In this document: in pieces, positions 17,953 to 27,091 of the stretch
Layout: the number at the start of each line of letters is the position of its first letter
Numbering within the stretch: position 1 is the first letter of the stretch
Assembly (NCBI RefSeq): GCF_041075285.1
Contig: NZ_CP163512.1
Span: 4,092,001 to 4,156,000, forward strand
Source: Providencia rettgeri
Lineage (GTDB): Bacteria > Pseudomonadota > Gammaproteobacteria > Enterobacterales > Enterobacteriaceae
Length of the DNA: 64,000 nucleotides
Direction: 5' to 3'
Notes under the pieces: generated by a model
Databases searched by the model: none
What the model saw: only the letters and a program-made list of their open reading frames with translations
What the model was told of the DNA's origin: nothing
Translations under genes and position numbers: made by a program

Positions 17953-18759
17953 TTAGATGCGAGTGGATGCTCTTTTTTGAGCTTGTGTAATCAATTCTTC
18001 GTTACTCGCGTACATCTCTTGTAGATAGCGGTTATAGGATGAACCTAACTCTGAGTACCCTTTCATATCATTGATAAGCTTGTTTGTATCGAGCTCATCT
18101 TTCGATAAACGCTGCTTTGCTCGCGAATTACGCAGAGATTCATAAGCATTATGGGTATTCATATTCTTCATATAAGCTGTCACAGTGTCTTCGACAGAAG
18201 AGTATGCGGAATAGCCTTTCACTTTTCCTTGTTTGGTTTGGCAACCACTACCACAGCGCATACCAAACAAATTACCATTTTGCTGAGCGAGTTGTGATGT
18301 ACCCCAACCTGACTCTGTTGCTGCCTGTGTGGCAACTAAGTGGGTTGGCATGATATCAACACGACTAAGTAGTTTATCCCAATTAATGCGTTTTGGGTTA
18401 TTGCACTTTACGCCATAGCTATCACAAATTTGGTTAAGACGGCGCAGCTCTTGAGCACTCCACTTCTTATTTGCACGAACGGATAATAACCAGTTACGTT
18501 CTTCCAAAATTTGCTTGTTCACTTTTTCAATTACAGGGACAACCGTTTTCAAAAATGCTTTCTTTCGTGGTGTACCAGAGGGATATTTACGCAAATCAGG
18601 CAGTGAGGTTTTAGCCTGACTGACATTTTGCACAGTGCTACTTGAGTAGTCTTTACTGAGCATTTTGCTGGTACTGGTGGAGCCGATACTGAAGCTCGAA
18701 AATAACAATAAAAATAAGAAAGCGAAGACGGCTTTTGTCCTCATCGTTCGAGAGGGCAT
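17953..18759 (-). CDS. bax: Bax-type GH73 glucosaminidase-domain protein
   Basis: 268 residues, close to E. coli Bax (274). An N-terminal signal/anchor (AVFAFLFLLLFSSFSIGS, ~9-27) is followed by a spacer and a GH73 domain (about 135-265). The family motif ATQAATESGWGTSQLAQQNGN contains the catalytic Glu (AATESGWG), followed by LFGM and YSAYSSVEDTVTAYMKNMN. It is predicted to cut MurNAc-GlcNAc bonds in peptidoglycan. ATG at 18759 has AGGAG six bases upstream. A monocistronic unit with its own terminator, it lies next to the peptidoglycan O-acetylation genes, which may be relevant because O-acetylation affects lytic enzymes. Confidence 0.88.
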   Translation of the reverse strand: MPSRTMRTKAVFAFLFLLLFSSFSIGSTSTSKMLSKDYSSSTVQNVSQAKTSLPDLRKYPSGTPRKKAFLKTVVPVIEKVNKQILEERNWLLSVRANKKWSAQELRRLNQICDSYGVKCNNPKRINWDKLLSRVDIMPTHLVATQAATESGWGTSQLAQQNGNLFGMRCGSGCQTKQGKVKGYSAYSSVEDTVTAYMKNMNTHNAYESLRNSRAKQRLSKDELDTNKLINDMKGYSELGSSYNRYLQEMYASNEELITQAQKRASTRI

Positions 18760-19247
18760 TTGCTTCTCCTAAGTTTCTCTGAACAAAATTCGAGCGAATA
18801 GTAGCAGAATAATTTTTCACGAGCTACATATATCCCGTTGACATTAGCAAAATTACTGTATTATTTTGTTGTGTTTTTTATATTTTTGTGATTTAGGTGT
18901 TTTGAAATGGGGTTTTAGTCATGGTTGGTATATTCACGCAGGCTTATGTATAAAAAAGTTTTTACTATTTTTGGTTGTACCGAGTTAACTTAAGCTAAAT
19001 TTGGTTAAAAAGAAACCAATTGGCATGATTATTGTATGGGTATTTTGGTTAATAAATAGGCGATTGATAGGCTGTTTTTTAATCAAAATGAGAAGTTCAT
19101 CCTTTTCTTAGTGGTAAGAATAGAGATTAAAGTGAAATGGAAATGATCTTCGAGAACGAAAAAAAGAGAAAAAGAATCCTTTTTTTGCTTGTTAAATAAC
19201 AGGCGAAATAGGGCAAATTTGACGCGCTAATATAGCGGGAAAAACGG
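18760..19247. other. Gene-free stretch upstream of bax
   Basis: 488 bp of AT-rich DNA between the DUF4056 gene's end and bax. It has no ORF with coding character. A weak CGCTA-ATA-TAGCG hairpin near 19224-19236 might end the upstream operon. Nothing else supported. Confidence 0.5.
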
Positions 19248-20393
19248 TTAAGGTTGCAATATTTGCTGTTGTTGATCTTGTTTTTTGGCTTCTTTGGCTA
19301 ACCAAGGGAAATCTTTTACCGTCCAATACTGGCTAGGCACGGGTAATTTCGCCATATGCTTTGTCGGCAGTAAGCGAAGTTGAGCGAGTTGTGATAAATC
19401 ATACTGATGATATCGGTTTGGTAGGCTTAGCATTAAGCGTTCAGAGGGAACCATTTGTATAGGGAATAGCGGGTAACGGCGATCATTTGTTTCATAGTCT
19501 CTTACTAAAACAAGAAATTTTTCAGGTACGCGGCGATAACTGTTCCACCATAAGCCATCTACACTATCAAACATCTTCTGAGTGGTTGCTCTGTCGCTAC
19601 TGCCTAATTGATTAAGAGCTAATGGTAAAATATCCTGCATTGATTGGGTGTAAATCGGTAAAGATTCTGCTCTCCCTTGTAAGATAAGGGTTATCGCAAG
19701 GCGTGCGCCGAGCAAGTTTGAGTAGAGATCTTCTGGCGAAAAGGCGGAAATACCTTCAGAAAATCCCGGGACAGATTGATAGCCATACCACTGTGCGATT
19801 TCATGCCACACAGCTAATTGAAAAGCGAGTTTTGCAGCGAGGTAAGCACTTAGTGTATAACGCTGTTCAGGAGACTGGGGTGGCGTGAATGCACTAAAGT
19901 GAATTTGTCGGCCCGCTAATTCATCACTCAGTGTGAGTGACCATGCTTGCCCAAGGCGCGGATAAATTTGGCTGAACAGATAGAACGTATAATCTGCAGT
20001 GTCTCTGACATGGGAAATATCAATAAACCCGCTTTGTTTCGTATAGAGTAAACCGATTTTTTCAGAGCTTAACCCGATTAATGCCGCCGTTGCCCCCAGA
20101 AAACTATCATTATAATGGTGTTCGCCAAGCTTATTGGCTTCGACAATATTATCGATAGTATAAAACGGAACAGGTACCCCCCACAGTTCGGCTTGTAAGT
20201 CGTAGCCAAAAGCGCAGCAGGCGCGTAAGCCTTGTGGCGGCGGCAATGTGGTGATCACTGGCCAAACTTGAGGCGCTTCCTCAAATGAATAGGGGGTTAA
20301 CACGGGCTTAATTGCGGCGAGCTCTAGAGAACCACGACCTTGGCAAGCAGCCAAAAGCAGTGTAAAACTCAGCGCAGCAAACCACTTACTCAT
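19248..20393 (-). CDS. DUF4056 lipoprotein
   Basis: 381 residues with a lipoprotein signal (ALSFTLLLAAC, Cys17). The body carries conserved-looking patches LPPPQGLRACCAFGYDL, VPVPFYTIDNIVEANKLGEHHYN and AVWHEIAQWYGY. The HE-x-A pattern in the last could bind metal, but this is a guess. It matches my memory of the uncharacterised DUF4056 family, usually encoded with outer-membrane barrels. It is the last gene of a three-gene leftward operon, and its start codon shares one base with the stop of the Omp85-like gene (TAATG). Likely located in the periplasm or on the outer membrane. Function unknown. Confidence 0.75.
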   Translation of the reverse strand: MSKWFAALSFTLLLAACQGRGSLELAAIKPVLTPYSFEEAPQVWPVITTLPPPQGLRACCAFGYDLQAELWGVPVPFYTIDNIVEANKLGEHHYNDSFLGATAALIGLSSEKIGLLYTKQSGFIDISHVRDTADYTFYLFSQIYPRLGQAWSLTLSDELAGRQIHFSAFTPPQSPEQRYTLSAYLAAKLAFQLAVWHEIAQWYGYQSVPGFSEGISAFSPEDLYSNLLGARLAITLILQGRAESLPIYTQSMQDILPLALNQLGSSDRATTQKMFDSVDGLWWNSYRRVPEKFLVLVRDYETNDRRYPLFPIQMVPSERLMLSLPNRYHQYDLSQLAQLRLLPTKHMAKLPVPSQYWTVKDFPWLAKEAKKQDQQQQILQP

Positions 20394-21538
20394 TAAAAAG
20401 CCTCTCCTACCTGAAAATAGACCCCAGAGCTATTGCGACCCACACCAAAATCTAAACGTACATTCATTCTAGGTTTAAATTCGAAGCGATAGCCCACGCC
20501 AACAGTTGGTAACCAGTGCCCTTTACCTAAATCGGATGGTGCATCACTCATTGTTCCTGTGCCTACCCAGCCGACAACACCGTGTCGCCAATCCAGCTTC
20601 TGCCGTACTTCTATTTGGCTGGTGAAAATATTGTTATCTCGATAGCGACCTTCATAATAACCACGCATACGATTACCATTACCTAACAACGAAAGTTGAT
20701 CCCAAGGGACCTCCCCCGTAGAAAAACGGGCATAATTATCAAGGGCAACCACTGTATTCGGTGTTAATTCATGATAGTACGCATATTGTAATTGTGTGGT
20801 TTGAAAGCGCGTATCGCTACCAAGGCTAGGTGCAAAATAAGTATAAACGACCTCGAAGGTTTGTCCTTGATGTGCATTCGGTAAAAAATCACGGGTATCA
20901 AAGCTATAGTAAGCGCTGATCCCTGAATTTAATACTGAGCGTCCCCCCACGGAATTTGAAAAGTAAGTTTTAGCACCGTCATCAGGTTTATTAGCATTGA
21001 TGGATGAAAAGTTCCAACCAAGGCCAACATAGGTGGTATCAGTTAGCCGATAGAGTGCTCTTGGGATGATTTGAAATTCTTGGGAATGGTACTTTTCTTT
21101 ATTATGATCATTCTTCCCCGCCACGTAGCCTTTTCCCCAGTAATAGGTGGGGACATTGTTTATCGTGCCAGAAACAAATAACCGCCATTGGTCATGATTG
21201 AGAAAATTATAATTGGTGAAATTTAAACCAAAAGCGCCTGTGGAAGAGGCAAAGCCACTTAGCCCAATAGAGGAAGGCTGCGTTGTTTTATCTTCTTTAT
21301 CAAGCCGATAGAGCCCAACTAGCGCGGTACCAATACCAATGCCCATTTCTGGGGTATAAAATGGGCCCGGCAACATGCCCCAATCGATAGTTTTGCTTTC
21401 ATCGAAGTGGTTTTCACCCCCAAGTTCATTTAGCCAGCTATCGATTTGTGGGCGATCGGGAAAAATATCTGCTTTTGCAGGAAAGAGTATAAAAAGGCTA
21501 GCGAGTGCCAGCCCCTGTATAAGAGCCAATCGCTTCAT
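20393..21538 (-). CDS. Omp85-superfamily outer-membrane barrel without POTRA domains
   Basis: 381 residues: signal peptide ~1-23 (ALASLFILFPAKA), a short N-terminal part, then alternating beta-strands typical of a BamA/surface-antigen barrel. Marks: SFDTRDFLPNAHQGQ, QLSLLGNGNRMRGYYEGRYRD (the R-G-Y/F motif of Omp85 lid loops) and a terminal strand ending VYFQVGEAF with C-terminal Phe. The sequence is too short for POTRA domains. TAATG overlaps on both sides show tight translational coupling with the barrel before it and the DUF4056 gene after it. It may form an outer-membrane export or insertion route for its operon partners (inference). Confidence 0.82.
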   Translation of the reverse strand: MKRLALIQGLALASLFILFPAKADIFPDRPQIDSWLNELGGENHFDESKTIDWGMLPGPFYTPEMGIGIGTALVGLYRLDKEDKTTQPSSIGLSGFASSTGAFGLNFTNYNFLNHDQWRLFVSGTINNVPTYYWGKGYVAGKNDHNKEKYHSQEFQIIPRALYRLTDTTYVGLGWNFSSINANKPDDGAKTYFSNSVGGRSVLNSGISAYYSFDTRDFLPNAHQGQTFEVVYTYFAPSLGSDTRFQTTQLQYAYYHELTPNTVVALDNYARFSTGEVPWDQLSLLGNGNRMRGYYEGRYRDNNIFTSQIEVRQKLDWRHGVVGWVGTGTMSDAPSDLGKGHWLPTVGVGYRFEFKPRMNVRLDFGVGRNSSGVYFQVGEAF

Positions 21539-22524
21539 TAAAAACGAAACTCTCCAGAAATAAAGAAGCTATTACGGTTATTAAAGCCAATTTCGGTTAA
21601 CACATTAAAGTTTCTAGTGAGCTCAACTCGTGCTCCAACCGTATTATTCCATTTATGGGCAAGATGTTGTTTAACATCGAATTTTGTATCATCAGGAGCT
21701 AAAATCATCCACTTGTTTAATTCTGGAGGTAAATCTAGCTTACTGACGTCACCCTTGAAGCGTTGAGTGATATCTTGGTACATCGCCCCTGTCCAAACTT
21801 GAACTTTTGTATTCCCTTGTCCTGCAATTAATGGTTCAAAAACAAATTCATAACCAATTCTTGGTGTAACCACAAAAGCGGTAATGTCGCCATCTAAAAT
21901 ATCAAGGCTTGTTCTTGTGTAGTTAAAATCTAATGTGCTGAAAAATTGGTTGTAAGCACCAGCGAAAGTTACTCCACCACCATAAGATTTCCCTTTGTAA
22001 TCTAGTTCGAATGGTAAATCTTTACCAATGGGGATAGTGAGAAACCCGAGTTTAGCTTCTACATTATTTAAGTTAGTTTTGGAAGTGCCCTTAGTATGAC
22101 CGTATAAACCATAAACATTCATAAATGGTAGAACCCAAGCATCCAATTTGAGCATATGAGATTCATTTTTACTACGAGTATGCCCTGTTTCAATATTCAA
22201 AATTTTACCAAGGTCTAAACCTGAGCTTGAGCTAAAACCTATTTTATCAACTTTAATATCCTGACGTAGATTCATATACCCATAACTCGCGCCAAACGGT
22301 TCTGGCAAATCATAGCCTCTGGCACGGGCTTCATCCCCCCAAATAGGCAGTACTCGTGACTCTGAGGAAGAAGAACGAGTAATACCCCCTTGATCATTAT
22401 TTTGTGGTACACCTGATTCACTCATGGTGACCGAAAATAAAGGGCGATCGCTGTTGGCAAAACTGGCGGGAATGCTAATAAAGGATGAAAGGATCAGGGC
22501 AGTGCTGAGTTGAATGCGTCTCAT
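21538..22524 (-). CDS. Outer-membrane beta-barrel protein, unassigned
   Basis: 328 residues with a Sec signal peptide (~1-23, ...FISIPASFA). The rest alternates polar and hydrophobic residues and ends in FFISGEFRF, the aromatic C-terminal strand of outer-membrane proteins. A segment with WGDEARARGYDLPEPFGASYGYMNLRQ precedes the barrel. I do not recognise a named family. It is the first gene of the three-gene unit; its stop overlaps the next start by one base. Conservation of this trio elsewhere should be checked. Confidence 0.7.
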   Translation of the reverse strand: MRRIQLSTALILSSFISIPASFANSDRPLFSVTMSESGVPQNNDQGGITRSSSSESRVLPIWGDEARARGYDLPEPFGASYGYMNLRQDIKVDKIGFSSSSGLDLGKILNIETGHTRSKNESHMLKLDAWVLPFMNVYGLYGHTKGTSKTNLNNVEAKLGFLTIPIGKDLPFELDYKGKSYGGGVTFAGAYNQFFSTLDFNYTRTSLDILDGDITAFVVTPRIGYEFVFEPLIAGQGNTKVQVWTGAMYQDITQRFKGDVSKLDLPPELNKWMILAPDDTKFDVKQHLAHKWNNTVGARVELTRNFNVLTEIGFNNRNSFFISGEFRF

Positions 22525-22751
22525 AAAGTTAACTCAATATTTAGGGAATAAAAAAAGAGTATAAAACTGCTTATTTTAATCTTGCAATGGTAATTGGGAT
22601 TCTATCATTGATGTTAGTGATTTGGGTGACGGTTAATGCTTTTTAGATTACATAGGATAGCGAAAAATAGGTTGGTTGACGAAATAGTTAAGGTGGTTAT
22701 TTTTGGGGAAGGGGCCGACACTAAAAAATATCGGCTTGGTAAGCAAAGGGG
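22525..22751. other. Intergenic region upstream of the barrel operon
   Basis: 227 bp holding the presumptive leftward promoter of the barrel operon and the end of the 60-residue gene. A GCCGA / TCGGC pairing around 22709-22735 could be a weak terminator of the small gene; no clear T-run. Confidence 0.4.
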
Positions 22752-22934
22752 TTATGGTTTATTTTGTTGGTGAAAACGAACACGCTCATGGAAATAGGCT
22801 TTTAAGTGATCTTCCATTTGGTGAATTTTTTGTTCTAATGCATTGACGAATACCTCGTCATTATTCATATCGAAAACACGCTGCATCGCGAGGTCATCAA
22901 CATATTCTTTTTGTTCTTTTGTTAGCTCAGCCAT
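22752..22934 (-). CDS. Small conserved-looking cytoplasmic protein, unassigned
   Basis: 60 residues, highly charged and predicted helical (KEQKEYVDDLAMQRVFDM, then QKIHQMEDHLKAYFHERVRF). No signal peptide or membrane segment. A purine-rich site (AGGTAATGAAAAT region) lies upstream of the ATG. Composition is like a real short enterobacterial protein, but I cannot name the family. Divergent from the DUF4026 gene. Confidence 0.6.
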   Translation of the reverse strand: MAELTKEQKEYVDDLAMQRVFDMNNDEVFVNALEQKIHQMEDHLKAYFHERVRFHQQNKP

Positions 22935-23187
22935 ATTTTCATTACCTATATTGGAATAGAGTGAGTTCCCGGTTATTTTAAGATAAATAACAGAGAGAAG
23001 GCTATTGTGCCTCAGTCAATAGCGTATGAAAAGTAGAATAAATCATTGTCGAATAATGATAATTTAAAGACTTAGATAAAATGTGACGGATCAAATCACA
23101 ATCTGAATTGGTTAAGAATATTCACAATATTCTTAATGAATATAAGCTGATATCCTCGCCTCAGTCACTTATTAACAGGTCTGAATA

Positions 23188-24645
23188 ATGAACAATAAAC
23201 AATACTACCTTGATACAGCGGCAGGTGAAGGGGAAAGAGAAGCATCCATGATGGTTGCTATTCCTGCATCTGAATTGACCACAGCCTTGCTTGAACAGCG
23301 CTTAGAAAAGCAAACTTATTTCACTGAGGGTGAAATTGACTATATTCCTGATGAAGACGGTTTCTTTTTTAATTGTAAAAAAGGGGAAGAAGAACTGCGT
23401 TTTTATGTCGCATTAGTGGATAGCGACCCTGATTATACGATTAACCCCTATTTTGCGACCGATCCAATTACCCCTGAACTCTATGCAGAAGCCAGTGCGG
23501 CGTCTCAAGCGGTTATTGTTGAATGTGTTTTCCAAGGACAACCGCTGGTTAATTACCTGCAACAGTTAAAAATTATTCAGATTTTAGTACCCGATTTATT
23601 ATTAGGTTTGGATATCTCTGCGGCAGGGAAAGTGTTTACACGTGAGTGGCTAAATTTCCAATTAATTGATGATTTAATGCCAAGTGTTGATTCTTTATAT
23701 GTTGTTCATGCGATTTATGACCAAGACGATAACGACGATATACCAGAAGAAGAGCGTGCTCCGACAATGTATTGGTTCCACACGCATGGTTTAGCCCGTT
23801 GCGGGCTGTCAGAAGCCGAAATCATTATTCCACACCCGATTTCTTCTTATTATGGTATTCCTGAACTGTTCTGGAGTTTTGTGAATAACAGTATTACTCA
23901 CGGTAAAATTGTGTTTAATGAGCCGATTTTTATTGGGCAAACACAATCAGGTTATGAATACTTGGTGGCATTACCATTTGAAGAAGGTTTGTTGCATGTC
24001 GGAAAATCTACCCCAGTGGATAATTTAAAACCGCTAGAAGAGATGAATTTTGAATTTGGTGATGAAAGCTCTCAACGTTTTATGGGGGATTGGCATGATA
24101 GAGATGAGTCTCACCGGCATCCATCCGCCATGTTATTCCGAGTGACTCAAGAAAATCCAACGCTGGAAAGCTTCTTTGAAGGGTTTGAAGAGCAAAATGC
24201 CATGATGTTTATGCGCACGGATGAAGAAACGGCGGATATGTCCCGTAAAGCGAAACTGCGTTGGGAATACTTTACTCACATGTTGGATAATTATGGTCCA
24301 AAACCGGTGGCGCAGAAAAAAGGCTTTTTTGCTAAATTCCTTGGTAAAAACGATGAAGAGCCAGCATCTGAATGGCGTTTCTTAGTGAAGTGCGGCATTG
24401 GTTACCATGATGCAGAAGAAGACTTTGATGGTCATGAACATATGTGGTTCGAACCCGTTTCATGGAATGGCGATCAATTTGAAGGGCGCTTAATTAACCA
24501 TCCTTTCTATGTGCAAAATATGCAAGAAGGTGAGGTTTATCCGTTAACGCGTGATGATATTACCGATTGGACAATTTATTTCCAAGACGGCACCTACACC
24601 CCTGACACAATCTATAAGCTGCTGAGCGGCGCACAAGTTCATTAG
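23188..24645 (+). CDS. DUF4026/DUF2314 domain protein
   Basis: 485 residues, soluble and acidic. The N-terminal ~370 residues match the DUF4026 pattern (MVAIPASEL..., long acidic stretch, YWFHTHGLARCGLSEAEI). The C-terminal ~110 residues look like DUF2314: HEHMWFEPVSWNGDQFEGRL, then NHPFYVQNMQEGEVYPL and DDITDWTIYF. A linker with Lys-rich KKGFFAKFLGKN precedes it. No catalytic residues are known for the family, so the function is unknown. It may be co-transcribed with the recX-like gene 63 bp downstream. Confidence 0.8.
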   Translation: MNNKQYYLDTAAGEGEREASMMVAIPASELTTALLEQRLEKQTYFTEGEIDYIPDEDGFFFNCKKGEEELRFYVALVDSDPDYTINPYFATDPITPELYAEASAASQAVIVECVFQGQPLVNYLQQLKIIQILVPDLLLGLDISAAGKVFTREWLNFQLIDDLMPSVDSLYVVHAIYDQDDNDDIPEEERAPTMYWFHTHGLARCGLSEAEIIIPHPISSYYGIPELFWSFVNNSITHGKIVFNEPIFIGQTQSGYEYLVALPFEEGLLHVGKSTPVDNLKPLEEMNFEFGDESSQRFMGDWHDRDESHRHPSAMLFRVTQENPTLESFFEGFEEQNAMMFMRTDEETADMSRKAKLRWEYFTHMLDNYGPKPVAQKKGFFAKFLGKNDEEPASEWRFLVKCGIGYHDAEEDFDGHEHMWFEPVSWNGDQFEGRLINHPFYVQNMQEGEVYPLTRDDITDWTIYFQDGTYTPDTIYKLLSGAQVH

Positions 24646-24708
24646 TCGCGTCTGCCATGGTAGACTGGGCGCGCAATGCGCCCAATTTACCGTTAACGGC
24701 TGAATTTT

Positions 24709-25167
24709 ATGAATGAATCTGATCTCTACCAATATGCCCTGTTTATGCTTTCACGCCGTGATTATGGAAAAGCTGAGTTATTTGCTCGTATGAAGCGGCA
24801 CATGTATGAAAAAAATGACGGTATTATTGATGAAACGCTGATTGAGCGGGTATTGGCGAGATTAAGTGAGCAACATTTTCTGGATGATAACCGCGTCGCG
24901 ACGTTGTTATTGCAAAGTTATGTACGTAAAGGGTATGGGCCTTTACGCATCAAACAAGAAATGCGCCAAAAAGGCTTTTCTCAATTACTTGTCGACCAAC
25001 AGGTTGCTCTTCTTGAGGTGGATTGGTTTGAAAAGGCCGCCGAAGTGCGCAGCAAAAAATTTGGTAATGACCTACCTAACGATTTTAAAGAGAAAAGTAA
25101 GCAAATTCGTTATCTGCAATACCGCGGTTTTTTTGGCGATATGATTTATGAGCTCTTCAATAGGTAA
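24709..25167 (+). CDS. RecX-family protein
   Basis: 152 residues, made of short helical repeats as in RecX: LFMLSRRDYGKAELFARM (the R-x-x-S/x-E-L motif), VLARLSEQHFLDDNRVA, YVRKGYGPLRIKQEMRQKG and a C-terminal YLQYRGFFGDMIYELF. Canonical RecX binds and inhibits RecA filaments. In enterobacteria recX normally follows recA; here there is no recA nearby, so this is probably a paralogue and the RecA link is uncertain. No clear terminator from the upstream DUF4026 gene. Confidence 0.8.
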   Translation: MNESDLYQYALFMLSRRDYGKAELFARMKRHMYEKNDGIIDETLIERVLARLSEQHFLDDNRVATLLLQSYVRKGYGPLRIKQEMRQKGFSQLLVDQQVALLEVDWFEKAAEVRSKKFGNDLPNDFKEKSKQIRYLQYRGFFGDMIYELFNR

Positions 25168-25456
25168 ATTCACCCATTTGTTAAGTGATAATAAACTTAA
25201 ATGCCGTTAAGTCGGTCGATTGTGCTAATCATTTCCCTATGATTAACAGTCTTATTCTCCAGCGTTTAACGCTTAATCAATAAATTTAACTACCAACCCA
25301 GTTACTCAAAAGATTTATTATTTATTTCTCTTGTGTTTTCACTCATTTCTATATTAAAAAACATCTGCTGGCATGATCATTGTCAGTGAATTTTGCTTAA
25401 CTATTAGGCAGAGTAATTTTTTTATAATTACAAAATAAGACAGGCAGGAGAAGCAA

Positions 25457-26815
25457 ATGATTGAGCTCTTAATCGGCGTCATTGTCGCCATTGGAGTTGG
25501 GCGCTATATCATAAAAGGGTATTCGGCCACGGGAGTGTTAATGACAGGCGGTATTTTACTGCTGATCATTACTGCCATTATGGGGAAAAGTATTTTACCA
25601 GGTTCTGTTCCAACGACGGGGTGGCGTGTAACAGATATTTTGGAATACATTAAATTTCTCCTTATGAGCCGAGGCGGTGACCTTGGTATGATGATCATGG
25701 TGTTATGTGGGTTTGCGTCGTATATGACTCATATTGGTGCCAACGATGTGGTGGTGAAAATCGCATCGAAACCATTGAAAATGATCAACTCGCCATATTT
25801 ATTGATGGTAGCGGCTTATATTGTGGCATGTTTAATGTCACTGGCGGTGTCATCGGCAACGGGCTTAGGTGTGTTATTAATGGCAACCCTATTTCCGGTG
25901 ATGGTAAATGTTGGGATCAGCCGGGGGGCAGCCGCTGCAATTTGTGCTTCACCAGCAGCGATTATTTTGGCGCCAACATCAGGTGACGTGATTTTGGCGG
26001 CACAAGCCGCAGAAATGCCATTAATTGACTTTGCCTTTAAAACTACCTTACCGATTTCTATTGCTGCGATTGTTGCGATGTCGATTGCCCATTTCTTTTG
26101 GCAACGTTATCTCGATCGAAAAGAGCACGTTAAAACAGAAATGTTAGATGTGAACGAAATCAAAACCCATGCACCTGCTTTTTATGCCATCTTACCATTT
26201 ACACCAATTATCGGCGTATTAGTGTTTGACGGTAAATGGGCACCAGAACTGCACATTGTTACGATTATTGTTGGCTGTATTATATTAGCTGCAATTATTG
26301 AATTTTTACGTAGTTTCAGCGCTAAACACGTTTATGGTGGTTTAGAGGTTTGCTATAAAGGTATGGCTGAAGCCTTTGCTACCGTAGTCATGCTATTAGT
26401 TGCTGCGGGTGTTTTTGCTCAAGGTTTAAGTACTATCGGCTTTATTTCGGGGCTGATTAATCTGGCTCAATCTTTTGGCTCTGGTGCTATCGTGATGATG
26501 ATTGCACTGGTTATCATCACTATGTTAGCAGCGATGACAACGGGGTCAGGTAATGCGCCATTCTATGCTTTCGTAGAGTTGATCCCACACTTAGCGAAAC
26601 AAATGGGAGTTAATCCAGCGTATTTAGTGATCCCAATGCTGCAAGCATCTAACTTAGGTCGCACTTTGTCTCCTGTTTCAGGGGTGGTGGTCGCGGTATC
26701 GGGTATGGCGAAAATTTCACCGTTTGAAGTGGTAAAAAGAACCTCAGTGCCAGTGTTAGTCGGCTTGATTGTTGTGGTTGTTGCCACTGAGATTTTAGTC
26801 CCTATTCATCTGTAA
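25457..26815 (+). CDS. dcuC: Anaerobic C4-dicarboxylate transporter DcuC
   Basis: 452-residue inner-membrane carrier of the DcuC family (E. coli 461). About 12 hydrophobic segments; recognisable blocks VLCGFASYMTHIGANDVVV, AVSSATGLGVLLMATLFPV, ICASPAAIILAPTSGDVI and a C-terminal LQASNLGRTLSPVSGVVVAV. It exports succinate during fermentation and can exchange fumarate. Ribosome site CAGGAGAAGCAA precedes the ATG. Single-gene unit with a strong terminator. FNR/CRP control is known in E. coli, but I could not identify a clear site here. Confidence 0.9.
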   Translation: MIELLIGVIVAIGVGRYIIKGYSATGVLMTGGILLLIITAIMGKSILPGSVPTTGWRVTDILEYIKFLLMSRGGDLGMMIMVLCGFASYMTHIGANDVVVKIASKPLKMINSPYLLMVAAYIVACLMSLAVSSATGLGVLLMATLFPVMVNVGISRGAAAAICASPAAIILAPTSGDVILAAQAAEMPLIDFAFKTTLPISIAAIVAMSIAHFFWQRYLDRKEHVKTEMLDVNEIKTHAPAFYAILPFTPIIGVLVFDGKWAPELHIVTIIVGCIILAAIIEFLRSFSAKHVYGGLEVCYKGMAEAFATVVMLLVAAGVFAQGLSTIGFISGLINLAQSFGSGAIVMMIALVIITMLAAMTTGSGNAPFYAFVELIPHLAKQMGVNPAYLVIPMLQASNLGRTLSPVSGVVVAVSGMAKISPFEVVKRTSVPVLVGLIVVVVATEILVPIHL

Positions 26816-26836
26816 ATCGCTAATTATCGGTTTCAG

Positions 26837-26867
26837 TGGCTGGGGAAATGACCCAGCCATTTTTTTA
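26837..26867 (+). terminator. Terminator of dcuC
   Basis: TGGCTGGG / CCCAGCCA stem, 7-nt loop, followed by seven T, 22 bp after the stop. Confidence 0.93.
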
Positions 26868-27091
26868 TTACTTATGAAATTAAATGCTTTATATCTAAAA
26901 AATATAATTTTAATAACGTAGGAAAATATTTTTTAGCAGCATAATGACAGTGCTTTTTCTTATTTAACATTATTAACGAGATCTACGCCAAAAAGTTGGA
27001 GGAAATAAGTCGATTAAATTAGATACTGGTACGCATTTAATGCAAAATCTGCACATCTATTTTTAATAACGTTGATGATGAAAACTATACA

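Noticed and set aside
25181..25275. Terminators after the recX-like gene (TTAAGT...ACTTAA, AGCGT...ACGCT)
   Set aside because: Short stems without a following T-run; too weak to call.
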